From Labilithrix luteola (GTDB lineage Bacteria > Myxococcota_A > Polyangia > Polyangiales > Polyangiaceae), in NCBI RefSeq assembly GCF_001263205.1, contig NZ_CP012333.1:4069001-4133000 (forward strand): a stretch of DNA of 64,000 nt. The letters run 5' to 3'. Positions 15,135 through 27,718 of this stretch are shown here, piece after piece. The notes under the pieces are model-generated. The model saw only the letters and a list, made by a program, of their open reading frames with translations, made no database searches and was not told the origin of the DNA. Position 1 is the first letter of the stretch; each line of letters begins with the position of its first letter. Position numbers and translations under genes: made by a program.

Positions 15135-17480
15135 ATGCCTGCATCCATTTCTCGCTCGGGCGCCTTCCTCCTCTCGATGATCGTTGCTGGAGTCGTGGCA
15201 GCCGCGTGCGGCTCCGATCTGGAAGGAGAGGGCAAGCCCGGCACGCGCGATTCGGACGAAGCGGGGACGAGCAGTGGCGGTCCGTCGACCGGTTTTGGCG
15301 ACACCGACGGATCGACGAACCCATCGTCGAAGCCACTCGACGTCCAGCCGAGCGGCTTGCAGACGATCCAAGCCGTGCTCGGGCAGGCGCCGCCGACGGT
15401 CGCCTTCACGGCGACCATGAACGATCAGCCGATAAATGTCGCGTGGGCCGTCGATCGTGGCGAGATCGCGTCGGTCGACGCCGGGCCTTCGAGCTCCGCG
15501 ACGGTCAAGGCGACAGGCACGACCGGCGGTCTCGTCACCCTCTCGGCTTCGTTGAACGGGCAGGTCGTCAAGCGCGAGGTCCTCGTTCAAGTGACGGGCA
15601 CGCAGAACGGCGTGAACGCGAACATCCCCGCGCAGGATGCTCAGATCGCACACAACCCCGCGGAGCTCACGGCGGGGGGCGGTGTCGGTGGCGTCGGTGG
15701 TGAAGGACTCGGCGGGGCCGTGACCGATCCGGCGACGGCGACCGCGCTCGGAGCGCCGAGCTCGGATGGAACGGCGAAGCACCTCACGCTCCTCTATCCG
15801 TACGACAAGACCGTCTTCCCGCGCGGCATGCTCGCGCCGCTTCTGCAGTGGAGGTGGGACGAGGGCGATGCCGACGCGATCGCGATTCATCTCGAGACGA
15901 CGAGCAAGTCGTTCTCGTGGACGGGCACGTTCGGACGTCCTGCAATCCTCGGGACCACCGGAAAATACATTCGCAGTCCGATTCCCCAAGATGTTTGGGC
16001 CGCGGCGACGAACAGTGCGGGAGGGACGACGAGCTCCGGCCCCGACAAGCTGACGATGACGCTCGTCGTCGCCAAGGGCGGCGTTGCGTACGGACCGATT
16101 CAAGAGACGTGGACCATCGCTCCAGGCCGCCTCTCCGGCACCATCTATTACAACTCGTACGGCACGAAGCTGGCCGAGAATCAGGGAGATGCAGTTGGCG
16201 GAAACAAGCGGTTTGGCGGCGCCGTCTTGAGCATCCGCGTCGGAGACACTGGACCGAAGCTGACGGCAGGGACGAACGGCGGCGACGCCCAATGCCGCGT
16301 GTGCCACTCGGTTTCGGCCAACGGCGCGTCGCTCATTGCGCAGCTCGGCAACAACAGCGCCCTCAGCTCGCACTACGCCATCACGCCGACCTCGATCAAC
16401 GAGACGCCGACATTCAACAGCGCATACCCGGCGATCGCGCCCGATGGAGCGTCGGCGCTCTCGTCGAATGCCGTTCTGTTCGCGCTGCCTGGAACGACCC
16501 TCGTGCCGACGACCGGTCTCACGGACTTCAGCAACCTCGGAACGCCCGCGTTCTCGCCGGACGGCAAGGCGGTCGTGTTCAATCCGATGGCGAGCTCCAC
16601 GCTCGCGAAGCCGACGCAGAAGCTCGTCGTCATGGACTACGACGCGACCACGCACGCCTTCTCCGGGCAGCGTGTCGTGTTCGACGCGTCGGCGCTGGAC
16701 GCCAAGGTCCGCCCGGGTTGGCCCGCCTTCTTGCCCGATGCGAAGTCGATCGTCTTCCAGCGCCAGTCCGACCCCGGGCTCGACGGCAACGGCCTCGGCG
16801 ACTTGCGCACGCGAAAAGGTGCGTATGCCCAGATCTACTGGACGTCTTCCGCGGATGCGAACAGCGTCACGCCGCTCGACAACCTGAATGGCAAGGGCTA
16901 CCTGCCGAAGCTCCCGGCGAAGACCATCATGAGCTGCACGGGCGACACTCTCCCGGTCGGCGATTACAACGCCGACCACGCGCTCGACGTCGACCAGAAC
17001 TACGAGCCCACGGTCAATCCCGTGGCGACCGGTGGCTATGCGTGGGTCGTCTTCACGAGCCGCCGCATGTACGGCAACGAGGCGACGATCCCGCCGTTCT
17101 GCAGTGATCCGCGCGGCGTCGATCTCGTCCAGAACATCACGACCAAGAAGCTGTGGGTCGCCGCCATCGACCTCAACGCCCCGCCGGGCACCGACGCGAG
17201 CCACCCAGCCTTCTATCTTCCGGCGCAGGAGCTCCTCGCGGGCAACGCGCGCGGCTTCTGGGTTCTCGATCCGTGCCGCTCCGACGGCGAGTCGTGCTCG
17301 AGCGGCGACCAGTGCTGCAACGGCTCGTGCGGCGCAGGCGAAGCCGGCCTCGTGTGTGGTGCGTCTCCGCCGAACGCGACGTGCGCCGGTCACACCGACA
17401 AGTGCACGGACACGCTGCCGTGCTGCGATTCCCGCGACCGGTGCATCGGCGGCTTCTGCACGACGCCTGGCCCGCAGTGA
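15135..17480 (+). CDS. Large secreted lipoprotein with haem motif and propeller-like repeats
   Basis: The 781-residue precursor starts MPASISRSGAFLLSMIVAGV with lipobox VAAACG, so it is lipid-anchored. Residues about 80-155 look like an Ig-like/cadherin-like domain (VAFTATMNDQPINVAWAVDRG). A single CxxCH motif (CRVCHS) lies near the middle and could bind one c-type haem. It is followed by blades with FSPDGKAVVFNP and FLPDAKSIVFQRQS, as in TolB/PD40 propellers. The C terminus has dense cysteines in CCNGSCGAGE and CCDSRDRC-type patterns, probably disulfide knots. The protein is unrecognised as a whole; a surface redox or binding role is plausible. It is convergent with the cyclase-family gene. 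Confidence 0.72.
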   Translation: MPASISRSGAFLLSMIVAGVVAAACGSDLEGEGKPGTRDSDEAGTSSGGPSTGFGDTDGSTNPSSKPLDVQPSGLQTIQAVLGQAPPTVAFTATMNDQPINVAWAVDRGEIASVDAGPSSSATVKATGTTGGLVTLSASLNGQVVKREVLVQVTGTQNGVNANIPAQDAQIAHNPAELTAGGGVGGVGGEGLGGAVTDPATATALGAPSSDGTAKHLTLLYPYDKTVFPRGMLAPLLQWRWDEGDADAIAIHLETTSKSFSWTGTFGRPAILGTTGKYIRSPIPQDVWAAATNSAGGTTSSGPDKLTMTLVVAKGGVAYGPIQETWTIAPGRLSGTIYYNSYGTKLAENQGDAVGGNKRFGGAVLSIRVGDTGPKLTAGTNGGDAQCRVCHSVSANGASLIAQLGNNSALSSHYAITPTSINETPTFNSAYPAIAPDGASALSSNAVLFALPGTTLVPTTGLTDFSNLGTPAFSPDGKAVVFNPMASSTLAKPTQKLVVMDYDATTHAFSGQRVVFDASALDAKVRPGWPAFLPDAKSIVFQRQSDPGLDGNGLGDLRTRKGAYAQIYWTSSADANSVTPLDNLNGKGYLPKLPAKTIMSCTGDTLPVGDYNADHALDVDQNYEPTVNPVATGGYAWVVFTSRRMYGNEATIPPFCSDPRGVDLVQNITTKKLWVAAIDLNAPPGTDASHPAFYLPAQELLAGNARGFWVLDPCRSDGESCSSGDQCCNGSCGAGEAGLVCGASPPNATCAGHTDKCTDTLPCCDSRDRCIGGFCTTPGPQ

Positions 17481-17489
17481 CCTGGCAGT

Positions 17490-18329
17490 TCAGTGCGCTT
17501 TCGGAACGATGGCGACGGCGCGGAGTGGACCGCCGCTACCGCCCTTGATCTTCATCGGTAGCGCAACGACGGTCGTTCCGGTCGCCGGCAGCTGATCGAG
17601 GTTCGCGATGTTCTCGAACGCGGGGACCTCGCGCTCGAACAGCCGCCGGTGCGAGTCGAACGTGGTGCTCGGTCCGTGATCGATGCTCGGCGTGTCGAGC
17701 CCGACGGCGTGGATGGCGCGCTTCTCGACGAGCCACACGGCGGCGTCGGGATCGAGGCCGGGGAAGTGGAGTTTCTTGACCGCCTCCGCGCCTCGCTCGG
17801 CCGTGCCCATGTACTTTTCGCGATCGGGCCAATAGCGACCAAAGCCCGTGAAAATCAGCACGATCGTGCCATTCGGAATCGTGCCGTGCGTTCGTTCCCA
17901 CGCTTCGAAGTCGGCCACGTTCACGTTGTGATCGCGATCGCGCGCGCATGCTTCGGTCACGTCGACGACGACGGCAGGGCCGATGAGGCGATCGAGCGGG
18001 ATCTGGTCCACCGTCGAATGATTCTGGGCGAAGTGTCGTGGCGCATCGATGTGCGTTCCACCGTGCTCGGGCGCCGAGAACTTGTTCGACGCGTAGTAGT
18101 AGCCGCCGGCCGTCACGCCATCGGCCTCCTTCTCGAGCACGAACCCGGCTTCGGTCGGCCAGTAGATCGTCTGCTCGTCGAATGCGTGGGAGAGGTCGAC
18201 GACGGTGGAGCCCTGCGCGAGACCCGACGCGGGGAGGGCACACGTCGTGGACGCCTTTTGCACGGAGTCGCAGCCGTACGAACCCGAGGCCAGCATCGAG
18301 AGGAGCCCGAGGGCGGCGCGACGGTGCAT
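17490..18329 (-). CDS. Secreted kynurenine-formamidase-like cyclase family protein
   Basis: The protein has about 279 residues. The metal-binding signature HGGTHIDAPRHF (H-x-G-T-H-x-D-x-P-x-H) identifies the KynB/cyclase-family metal-dependent hydrolases, which open formamide or ester bonds. The C-terminal GLDTPSIDHGPST is also typical. A hydrophobic N terminus with SGSYGC suggests a lipoprotein, so it acts outside the cytoplasm and not in ordinary tryptophan catabolism, unlike cytosolic KynB. The start is ambiguous between ATGs at 18347, 18341 and 18329; the shortest, MHRRAALGLL, gives a normal signal peptide. Substrate is unknown. Downstream on the same strand only the convergent lipoprotein gene follows. 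Confidence 0.8.
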   Translation of the reverse strand: MHRRAALGLLSMLASGSYGCDSVQKASTTCALPASGLAQGSTVVDLSHAFDEQTIYWPTEAGFVLEKEADGVTAGGYYYASNKFSAPEHGGTHIDAPRHFAQNHSTVDQIPLDRLIGPAVVVDVTEACARDRDHNVNVADFEAWERTHGTIPNGTIVLIFTGFGRYWPDREKYMGTAERGAEAVKKLHFPGLDPDAAVWLVEKRAIHAVGLDTPSIDHGPSTTFDSHRRLFEREVPAFENIANLDQLPATGTTVVALPMKIKGGSGGPLRAVAIVPKAH

Positions 18330-18415
18330 GGCGGTCAACATGACCATGCGCGTCTCGACCGTCACCGTGTCATGCGGACGCGTCGAATCGAACGATGGCG
18401 TGCCGCACGCGGCGA

Positions 18416-20631
18416 TCAGAGTCGCGCGTGCTTCGTCGCGATCGTGATGTCGCCTTCCTGGAAGGGCACCGCGACGCCTTCGAGCGCACGGCGCGCGTCG
18501 ACGGCCTTTGCAGCAGGGGTGTCCTTGGGAACACCCGGCGTGACGTCCATGAGGGTGAGGTCGATGGGATCGGGACCATCGGCGGTCATGTCGACCTCGA
18601 GTCCTTCGGTCGGAATGCCTCGCAAGACGAGCCAGCCGCGGGACGACGATGCCACCTGGCCGTGGCTCGAAATGACGACGTTGCGTGGCGCCTTTCCGTC
18701 GCCGAAGACGAGGAGCAGTGAGGTGGCTCCGCGAAGCGAGCGGAGGCGAATCCTCACGTGGCGATGGCCATTTTCGACGGAGCTCTTCTCCACTTCGAGC
18801 GCCGGCGCGGCGACCGTGATGCGTGTGGTTTCCACGGATGGGCACGGCAGCGACACCGGGAGGGGCGCGCGAGGACTCAGCATCTCGAGAGGCCCCAGCG
18901 ATTCGAGCATCGAGCGAGGAGGCGAGCCCCACTCGAGGGTGCCCCACGACGTCTGCACGTAGGCATGCGCGGCGTCTTCGTCTTGCCGAAAGAGAACGTT
19001 GGCACGCTGAGGGTGCACGGTCGAGAAGAGCGGCTGCAACGTCGCGACGCCGATCGCGGCGCAGGTCACGACCCCCATTCCGATCCATACCGCGCGCGGC
19101 AGACCTCGCAAGAGCGGAGGCAAGGCCGACAAGAGCACGATGGTCGAGATGGCGATGACCGGTGGGATGATGAATCCGATCGCGTCGTAGATCGGTGTGT
19201 CGAGAGGCAACCACAGGATCCCCGCGACGACCGCCGCGAGCCCACTCGTGATCTCGATCGGCAGCCAGGCGGTGAGACCGGCCGCGAGCGCGGGAACGAC
19301 GAACAGATAGGCCGTGCCTGGTGCCACGTAGGCAGCGCCGACACCGAGGAGGCTCCACAGAATCCACGTTCCGGCCCACGTGCCGCGCGGTGTTGCCTCG
19401 CGCGTCGTCGCAGCGGCAACGGAGAGCCCTCCGAAGAGCGCGGCGCCGTGCAGGGCGGCGAGGGGAAACGCAGGATGCGCGATCCACGGAACGGCGAGCG
19501 CTCCTGAAGCCTTCATTGCGAGACCTGCCGCGACGGTGGCAAGCGCGCCACCGCCGAGCGTGGCGAGGCTCGCGAAGAGCCCCTTCGCACCGAACGCGCG
19601 CATGCGGATGGCCTGCCCGACCACGAGCGCAAGCGCGGCGAGTGCGAGCGGCAGCGTGAAGCCCGCCGGCCATCGAACGATGAAGAGCGAGAGCACGTCG
19701 AACCACGTGGCGTCGCCCGCCGGCGGGTGCTCGGCCTCGGTCGATTCGCCGAGTGCGCGCGCCATCGCCAACACTTGCTCGCCGTGGTGCTGCAGCGTGC
19801 CGATGTCCGCGTTCGCGATGGAGTCGAGCGGCGTGTGGTAGTCGTCGATGCCTGCGAGGTTCGCGAAGTTCACACCATTCGCGGTGGCCTTCATCACCGT
19901 GAAGTCGGTGTCGTTCGGCATCCGGCGGTAGACCTCGTAGAAGAGCGACGAGGAGACCGGTCGCTCGAGGTTCTTGGCCGCGAGCCCCACGAGCCAGGCG
20001 TTGTTGGTGCTCGTTTCGAAGAGGTTGCTCGGGCCGTGACTGCCTCGTGCGTCGACGTTGACCACCGAGCGAACGCTCTTCGCGAGCGGATGCAACTGCG
20101 CGAAGGCCTCGGCACCGAGAAGTCCGCTCTCTTCTCCGTCGGTGAGGACGATCACCACGGGGCGCCTTTGCGGTGGATCGTGCGAGAGCGCCCTCGCGGC
20201 TTCGATCACCGCGGCGACGCCGACGCCGTCGTCGCTCGCTCCTGGGCTCGCGGGGGCCGAGTCGTAGTGCGCCATGAGCGCCACGGCCGACGCATTCGGA
20301 TCGCTTCCGGCACGGCGCGCCACGACGTTCTCGACGAATCCGCACGAACCGTGTCGCCCGCAGACGAAGGCGTGCTGCACTTCGGGATTCAGTCCTAAAC
20401 GTGACAGTGCGTCGACGAGCTCGCCTTTTGCGCGCTCGTGACCCGGCGTGCCTTGTGCGCGCGTGACCACGCCGTCACCGGCGATCGCGCGTTGGAGCTC
20501 GCGCGCTCGTTCGGCGGAGAAGCGCTCCGGTGGTGCGCTCGCCGGCAAGGGGCGCGGCGGCGAGTAGCGAACCCACGCCGCCGCGAAGACGACCGCAAAT
20601 GCGAGGAGTACTGCGCCGAGCGCTCGACTCA

Positions 20632-20632
<1 letters not shown>
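18416..20632 (-). CDS. M28-family metallopeptidase with C-terminal membrane domain
   Basis: The 738-residue protein has one N-terminal TM helix, then an M28 aminopeptidase domain with zinc-ligand motifs MAHYDSAPASPGASDDGVGV, LTDGEESGLLGAEAF and IDDYHTPLDSI. These ligand residues look complete. At least eight TM helices follow (about residues 335-570), then an extracytoplasmic beta-rich tail ending ATKHARL. This architecture matches the Fxna/ERMP1-like M28 group. It probably trims peptides on the outer side of the cytoplasmic membrane. Its ATG overlaps the uvrA stop (ATGA), so it is translated after uvrA from one transcript; that pairing with DNA repair is odd. A longer start at 20830 lies inside uvrA and is rejected. 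Confidence 0.88.
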
Positions 20633-23619
<2,987 letters not shown>

Positions 23620-23878
23620 TGCGGCGGGCGGATACTAGGCTCGGTTCTCGGGACTCGCCGCCGCAAACGCGCTCGAGGTCGACCGCACCTCGCTTGTCAG
23701 ATTGGCAAGGTGCCCCCGAAAGGGCCCGGCCGCGGGTGCCAGCTTGGCGACTCCGGCGGCTGTGGTCGTGAAATTTCCGTGTAGAAGCGATGTGGTCGCT
23801 CGCAAGCTTGCGCTGGCACGCGCTATGCTCAGCGTGCTCGCCAGGAGAGCGTCTTTCCCCGCCCCCGTAAGTTTTCCC

Positions 23879-25270
23879 ATGCCTCCTTCAGCGTTCTCAT
23901 CGCGTTCATCACGCTCTTCATCACGCCATTCGAGCGCGACCTCGGGGCGCTCGTCGTCGCGTTTCGCAATTCCCTCCGCGCGCGCAGTCGTTCGAGCCCT
24001 CGGCGCGGCGGCATTCGCGGTCGGCGTCCTCTTCGCACCGTCGGTCGCCCACGCCGTCACGCTCGACATCAGTCCGGCCTACACGGGGAACCCGCCGTCG
24101 CTTCCGCGCATCGGCCCCAACGGGGACATCCTTCAAAAGCGGCCGCTCACGCTCAACCCGGAAGGCGTGAGCCTCCAGGACTGCCTCGACGACCAGAGTA
24201 TCCGCTTCCCGCTCGCCCTCGCGGACTTCGAAGCGAACGCCTCCCTGCAGGCGTGGGCGAGCACGGGCGCCGATTGCACGCAGCAGGCGAACCGAAACTC
24301 GAGCACTCAGCTGTGCTGGCAGGTGCCCAACGGCAAAGGCTTTCCCCTTACGCTCAATCCGAACATCGACATTCCGGTTCGGTCCATCATGTCCGGGGCC
24401 TTCGACCCGAGGACCCCGAACGCGACGGCGAGCATCTGCGGAACCGTCGACCTCACGACGTTCTCCGTTCAGTTTCTCTACTTCACCCCCGGCCAAATCG
24501 CGACGCCGGCGGTTTCGAAGAACTTCACCATCCAGGTCGACACCATCGGCCCGCCCGCGCCGACCGGCCTCTCGCACCTCCCCGGCAATACGCGCATTCG
24601 CGTCTCGTGGGACACCATCGGTGAAGGCGGTCTCGTCTCGCTCACCGGCGTGAACGTCTACTGCGATCCCTCGGTAGCCACGACCACGCCGCCGACCACG
24701 GATGCCACCACGCTCGTGTGCGATGGGGGCGATGCCGAGGCCGATGCGGAAGATGCCGATGCCGATCTCGATGCGGGCTGCGTCGAGGTTCCTGTCGAAG
24801 CCGGTGGCGGCACGACGAACGAGTGTTCGAGCCCGAACCTCGTGCCAGCGGATGGCGGCACGGTCCTGCCGGACAACGAGTTCAACAACAAGTTCCGCTG
24901 CGGCAGCCTCACGGGCAACACGGGCAGCTCGGTCATCGCCGACAGCGTCGCCGGGCACCCGCTCGTGAACGGCACGACCTACGCGGTCGCCATCGCCGCG
25001 ACCGACCAGTTCAACAACGTTGGTCCACTCTCCAACGTCGTCTGCGAGACGCCCGAAGAGACGACGGACTTCTGGCAGACGTACAAAAAAGACGGCGGTA
25101 GCGCCGGTGGTGGCTATTGCTCGGTCGACGGCGTGGGCTTGCCGATGGGCAGCGTCAGCGTGCTCGCCGTGATGGGCGCGCTCGCTCTTTCGACGCTGCG
25201 CCGTCGTCGTGAGCGCGATCAGGGAAGCCGCCGCGACTCGGTCTCGGGTGACGAGAGGAACGATCGATGA
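23879..25270 (+). CDS. Secreted protein with MYXO-CTERM-like C-terminal tail
   Basis: The predicted 463-residue protein has a Ser/Arg-rich leader and a signal peptide ending FAPSVAHA. Fibronectin-III-like or similar beta domains follow (IGPPAPTGLSHLPGNTRIRVSWDTIGEGG with Ser/Thr-rich linkers and a DGGDAEADAEDADADLDAG acidic spacer). The C terminus has a Cys (GGYCSVDGVGLP), one hydrophobic helix and RRRRERDQ, the layout of MYXO-CTERM sorting tails that a membrane protease cleaves to fix proteins at the surface of Myxococcota. This homology is by pattern only. The ATG at 23879 is chosen for the signal peptide; 23825 is possible. It overlaps the downstream barrel gene by four bases. Confidence 0.72.
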   Translation: MPPSAFSSRSSRSSSRHSSATSGRSSSRFAIPSARAVVRALGAAAFAVGVLFAPSVAHAVTLDISPAYTGNPPSLPRIGPNGDILQKRPLTLNPEGVSLQDCLDDQSIRFPLALADFEANASLQAWASTGADCTQQANRNSSTQLCWQVPNGKGFPLTLNPNIDIPVRSIMSGAFDPRTPNATASICGTVDLTTFSVQFLYFTPGQIATPAVSKNFTIQVDTIGPPAPTGLSHLPGNTRIRVSWDTIGEGGLVSLTGVNVYCDPSVATTTPPTTDATTLVCDGGDAEADAEDADADLDAGCVEVPVEAGGGTTNECSSPNLVPADGGTVLPDNEFNNKFRCGSLTGNTGSSVIADSVAGHPLVNGTTYAVAIAATDQFNNVGPLSNVVCETPEETTDFWQTYKKDGGSAGGGYCSVDGVGLPMGSVSVLAVMGALALSTLRRRRERDQGSRRDSVSGDERNDR

Positions 25271-26028
25271 AGCGACGGTTCTTGGCCCTGGCCGGCGTGG
25301 CCAGCGTGGCCTTCGTGCTTCCCATGCTCGTCACGAGCGAGGCGAGTGCATTCGAGTTCGGAACGCGCGGAGAGCAGCATCCGTATCGCTCTCCGCAGAA
25401 CTTCGCGCTCGAGCTCCGCGTCGGTCCCTACAAGCCGCAAGTCGACCAGGACCCCGCGCTCGGTGGACGCACGCCCTTCGCGGACACCTTCGGTGGTGCG
25501 CGCATCCTGCCCTCGCTCGAGTTCGATTGGCAGATGTTCCGCATCCCGCACCTCGGAACGATCGGCCCCGGCATCGGTGTCGGCTTCACGACCATGAGCG
25601 AAGACGTGCTCACCGTGTCCGGTCGCCAGTCCGGTGACACGACGAGCCTCGACATCACGCCCATCTACGGCGTCGCCGTGCTTCGCGCCGATGTCTTGTG
25701 GCGCGAGATGAACTTCCCCTTCGTTCCGTACGGCAAGGCCGGCCTCGGGTATGCGCTCTGGCGCGCGACGAACACGGGCGGCACGTCGGAGTTCAACGGC
25801 GTGAAGGGCAAGGGCGCGTCGTGGGGCACGCAGCTCGCCCTGGGCCTTGCCTTCGCGCTCGACTGGTTCGATAAGGGCGCGGGACGCAACATGGACAACG
25901 CGACGGGCATCAACAACTCGTACGTCTTCGCCGAGTACTACTGGTTGTCGCTCAACGGCTTCGGCTCATCCGACACGCTCCGCGTCGGCTCGGCGACCTG
26001 GACGGCCGGTCTCGCCTTCGAGTTCTGA
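25267..26028 (+). CDS. Outer-membrane beta-barrel protein (MXAN_2562-like)
   Basis: The 253-residue precursor has a signal peptide ending TSEASA. The mature protein consists of alternating polar and hydrophobic strands with aromatic girdles (VGPYKPQVDQ, FDWQMFRI, GKAGLGYALW, FAEYYWLSLNG) and a C-terminal phenylalanine (LAFEF), the signal for assembly by BamA. These are hallmarks of a small outer-membrane barrel. The PYKP and PSLEFDW segments recall the myxobacterial MXAN_2562 family, which I cannot confirm here. Its ATG overlaps the stop of the MYXO-CTERM-like gene (ATGA), so the pair is co-translated and may work together at the outer membrane. Confidence 0.78.
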   Translation: MKRRFLALAGVASVAFVLPMLVTSEASAFEFGTRGEQHPYRSPQNFALELRVGPYKPQVDQDPALGGRTPFADTFGGARILPSLEFDWQMFRIPHLGTIGPGIGVGFTTMSEDVLTVSGRQSGDTTSLDITPIYGVAVLRADVLWREMNFPFVPYGKAGLGYALWRATNTGGTSEFNGVKGKGASWGTQLALGLAFALDWFDKGAGRNMDNATGINNSYVFAEYYWLSLNGFGSSDTLRVGSATWTAGLAFEF

Positions 26029-26033
26029 GCGCC

Positions 26034-27014
26034 GTGGGCCTCGCCGATCTTCGTCGGCGTGCCGGCGGCATCGTGCTCAAGAGCCTCTTCGAAGGCGGCG
26101 CGCGTCTCGGCAACATGTTGCCGGGCGCGCGTCCGTCACGGCACGGCGTCGAGGTTCTGCCGAACCATCGTTACTTCGAGGGGAAGGCGGCCGAGCACGT
26201 TCTCGACGTCTACCGCCCCATCGAGTCGAACGCCGTCCGTGCGCGCCGCCATGCCGGGCCGCCTTGGCCGGTCGTCCTCTACGTCCACGGCGGTGCGTTC
26301 CAGATTCTCTCCAAGGAGACCCATCGCATGATGGCGCTCCTCTTCGCGCGCCGTGGCTTCGTCGTCTTCAACGTGGACTATCGGCTCGCGCCGAGGCATC
26401 GCTATCCCGCAGCGATCGAAGACGTGTGCCGCGCGTTCGTCTGGGTCGCCGCGAATGCCGAGCGATTCGGCGGAGACCTCTCGCGGCTCGTGCTCGCCGG
26501 TGAGTCCGCGGGCGCGAATCTGGTGACGAGTTTGTCGATCGCGCTCGCCTACGAGCGTGAGGAGGCCTTCGCGCGTGCAGCGTTCGCCACCGGCGTGTCG
26601 CCGCGTGCCGTCGTGCCGGCGTGCGGCGTCTTCCAGGTGAGCGACATCGATCGTCTCCGGCGTCGCAAGCCGAGCATCGCGCCGTTCGTCGTCGATCGTC
26701 TTCTGCAAACCGAGCGCGGCTACCTCGGGCGCGGTCCACACGCGTGCTCGCTCGACCTTGCCGATCCGCTCGTCGTGCTCGAACGCGGCGAGGCACCGTC
26801 GAGGCCGCTCGCCCCATTCTTCTTACCGGTCGGAACGCGCGATCCGCTTCTGCCCGACACGCGTCGTATGGCCGAGGCGCTGCGTAAGCTCGGCGTCGTG
26901 GCCGAGGATCGCTACTACGAGGGAGAGCTCCACGCGTTCCACGCGCTTCTCATGCGCGATGCTGCGCGGCGCTGCTGGCGCGAGACCTTCGCGTTCCTCG
27001 AAGAGCATCTCTGA
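26034..27014 (+). CDS. Alpha/beta hydrolase of the HSL/acetyl-esterase type
   Basis: The 326-residue enzyme starts at a GTG 5 bp after the upstream stop. The oxyanion-hole motif YVHGGAFQI (HGG), the nucleophile elbow LAGESAGAN and the acid/histidine segments VGTRDPLLPDTRRM and GELHAFHAL give a complete Ser-Asp-His triad. The NVDYRLAPRHRYPAAIED stretch is typical of the hormone-sensitive-lipase subgroup (family IV), which hydrolyses short acyl esters. No signal peptide is apparent, so it is probably cytoplasmic. It shares its promoter with the MYXO-CTERM-like/barrel pair, since gaps are only a few bases. Confidence 0.9.
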   Translation: MGLADLRRRAGGIVLKSLFEGGARLGNMLPGARPSRHGVEVLPNHRYFEGKAAEHVLDVYRPIESNAVRARRHAGPPWPVVLYVHGGAFQILSKETHRMMALLFARRGFVVFNVDYRLAPRHRYPAAIEDVCRAFVWVAANAERFGGDLSRLVLAGESAGANLVTSLSIALAYEREEAFARAAFATGVSPRAVVPACGVFQVSDIDRLRRRKPSIAPFVVDRLLQTERGYLGRGPHACSLDLADPLVVLERGEAPSRPLAPFFLPVGTRDPLLPDTRRMAEALRKLGVVAEDRYYEGELHAFHALLMRDAARRCWRETFAFLEEHL

Positions 27015-27254
27015 CGAACGTTTAAGGCTTGCTCAACAATTGCTCACAAACAATTGCTCATAAACGTTTGTCGAGGCGTGCGGCCTGATGCCTAGCCACG
27101 CATGGATGTGCTCGATTTCACGCTCGAGGTTGTCGCGCGGCGCTCGTACTCTGTGTGCACGATTTGCTGCTGTGCAGGAGGCGGGCCGACGGGATTGATG
27201 CGAGGTCCCAAAATGCCACGACGGATCGTGTGGCCGCCGTCGCGCTCCTGACTT
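27015..27254. promoter_or_regulatory. AT-richer upstream region with tandem CAATTG repeats
   Basis: This 240-bp gap precedes the receiver-domain gene. Two 14-bp copies at 27037-27050 and 27051-27064 (CAATTGCTCACAAA and CAATTGCTCATAAA, one mismatch) are flanked on both sides by AACGTTT (27018-27024 and 27063-27069). Much of this stretch is unusually AT-rich for this genome, so it is a likely binding site for a regulator or a nucleoid protein. No gene-like reading was found. Confidence 0.5.
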
Positions 27255-27704
27255 ATGAAGCGGCCCATGGGGGCAGACGAAGATCGTCCCGTCGTACTCG
27301 TCGTCGACGACGACGAAGACCACCTCATGATGCTCGAGGCATCGTTCGATGCTGCCGGCTATGAGGTCCTCACGGCGGCGTCTTTCGCGGACGCGAGCAA
27401 GAAGCTCATGGAGAGCAGCGTCGATGCGCTCGTGGCCGACCTGACGTTGGGTGACGGCAGCGCTCTCGATCTGTTGCCTCCACTCGGAGATCGCAGGCCG
27501 CGTGTCGCAATCGTGCTCTCGGGCTTCGATCGCCCCGAGGACTTCGAGCGCGCGCGAGCAGCGGGCTTCGATGCTCACCTCGTCAAGCCCACGCCGTTCG
27601 ATCGCCTCACGTCGATCATCGACGAAGGGCTCAAGAAGCGAGCGAGCGGCGTTCAGCTCGCGCGCCCGCGGCCAGGCAACGGCCCCAAGCGCGCGCCGTA
27701 CTGA
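27255..27704 (+). CDS. Stand-alone response-regulator receiver protein
   Basis: The 149-residue protein is one receiver domain: VVLVVDDDEDHL acidic pocket, phosphoacceptor Asp about residue 62 (VADLTLGDG), the Ser/Thr at IVLSGF and the conserved Lys in LVKPTPF. A short basic tail (about 25 residues, RPRPGNGPKRAPY) follows and no output domain. Such receivers serve as phosphate relays or act by protein contact, and are abundant in myxobacteria. No partner kinase is adjacent; the histidine kinase at 30239 is separated by two genes. It is convergent with nudC. Confidence 0.88.
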   Translation: MKRPMGADEDRPVVLVVDDDEDHLMMLEASFDAAGYEVLTAASFADASKKLMESSVDALVADLTLGDGSALDLLPPLGDRRPRVAIVLSGFDRPEDFERARAAGFDAHLVKPTPFDRLTSIIDEGLKKRASGVQLARPRPGNGPKRAPY

Positions 27705-27718
27705 ATCTCAGCGAGCGT

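Noticed and set aside
13768..15336. 522-codon minus-strand frame
   Set aside because: It lies opposite the GT39-type gene and the 9-bp repeat; the protein is Arg-rich low-complexity.
15066..17393. 775-codon minus-strand frame opposite the haem lipoprotein
   Set aside because: The plus-strand gene has a lipobox and CxxCH; the minus reading is Arg-rich shadow.
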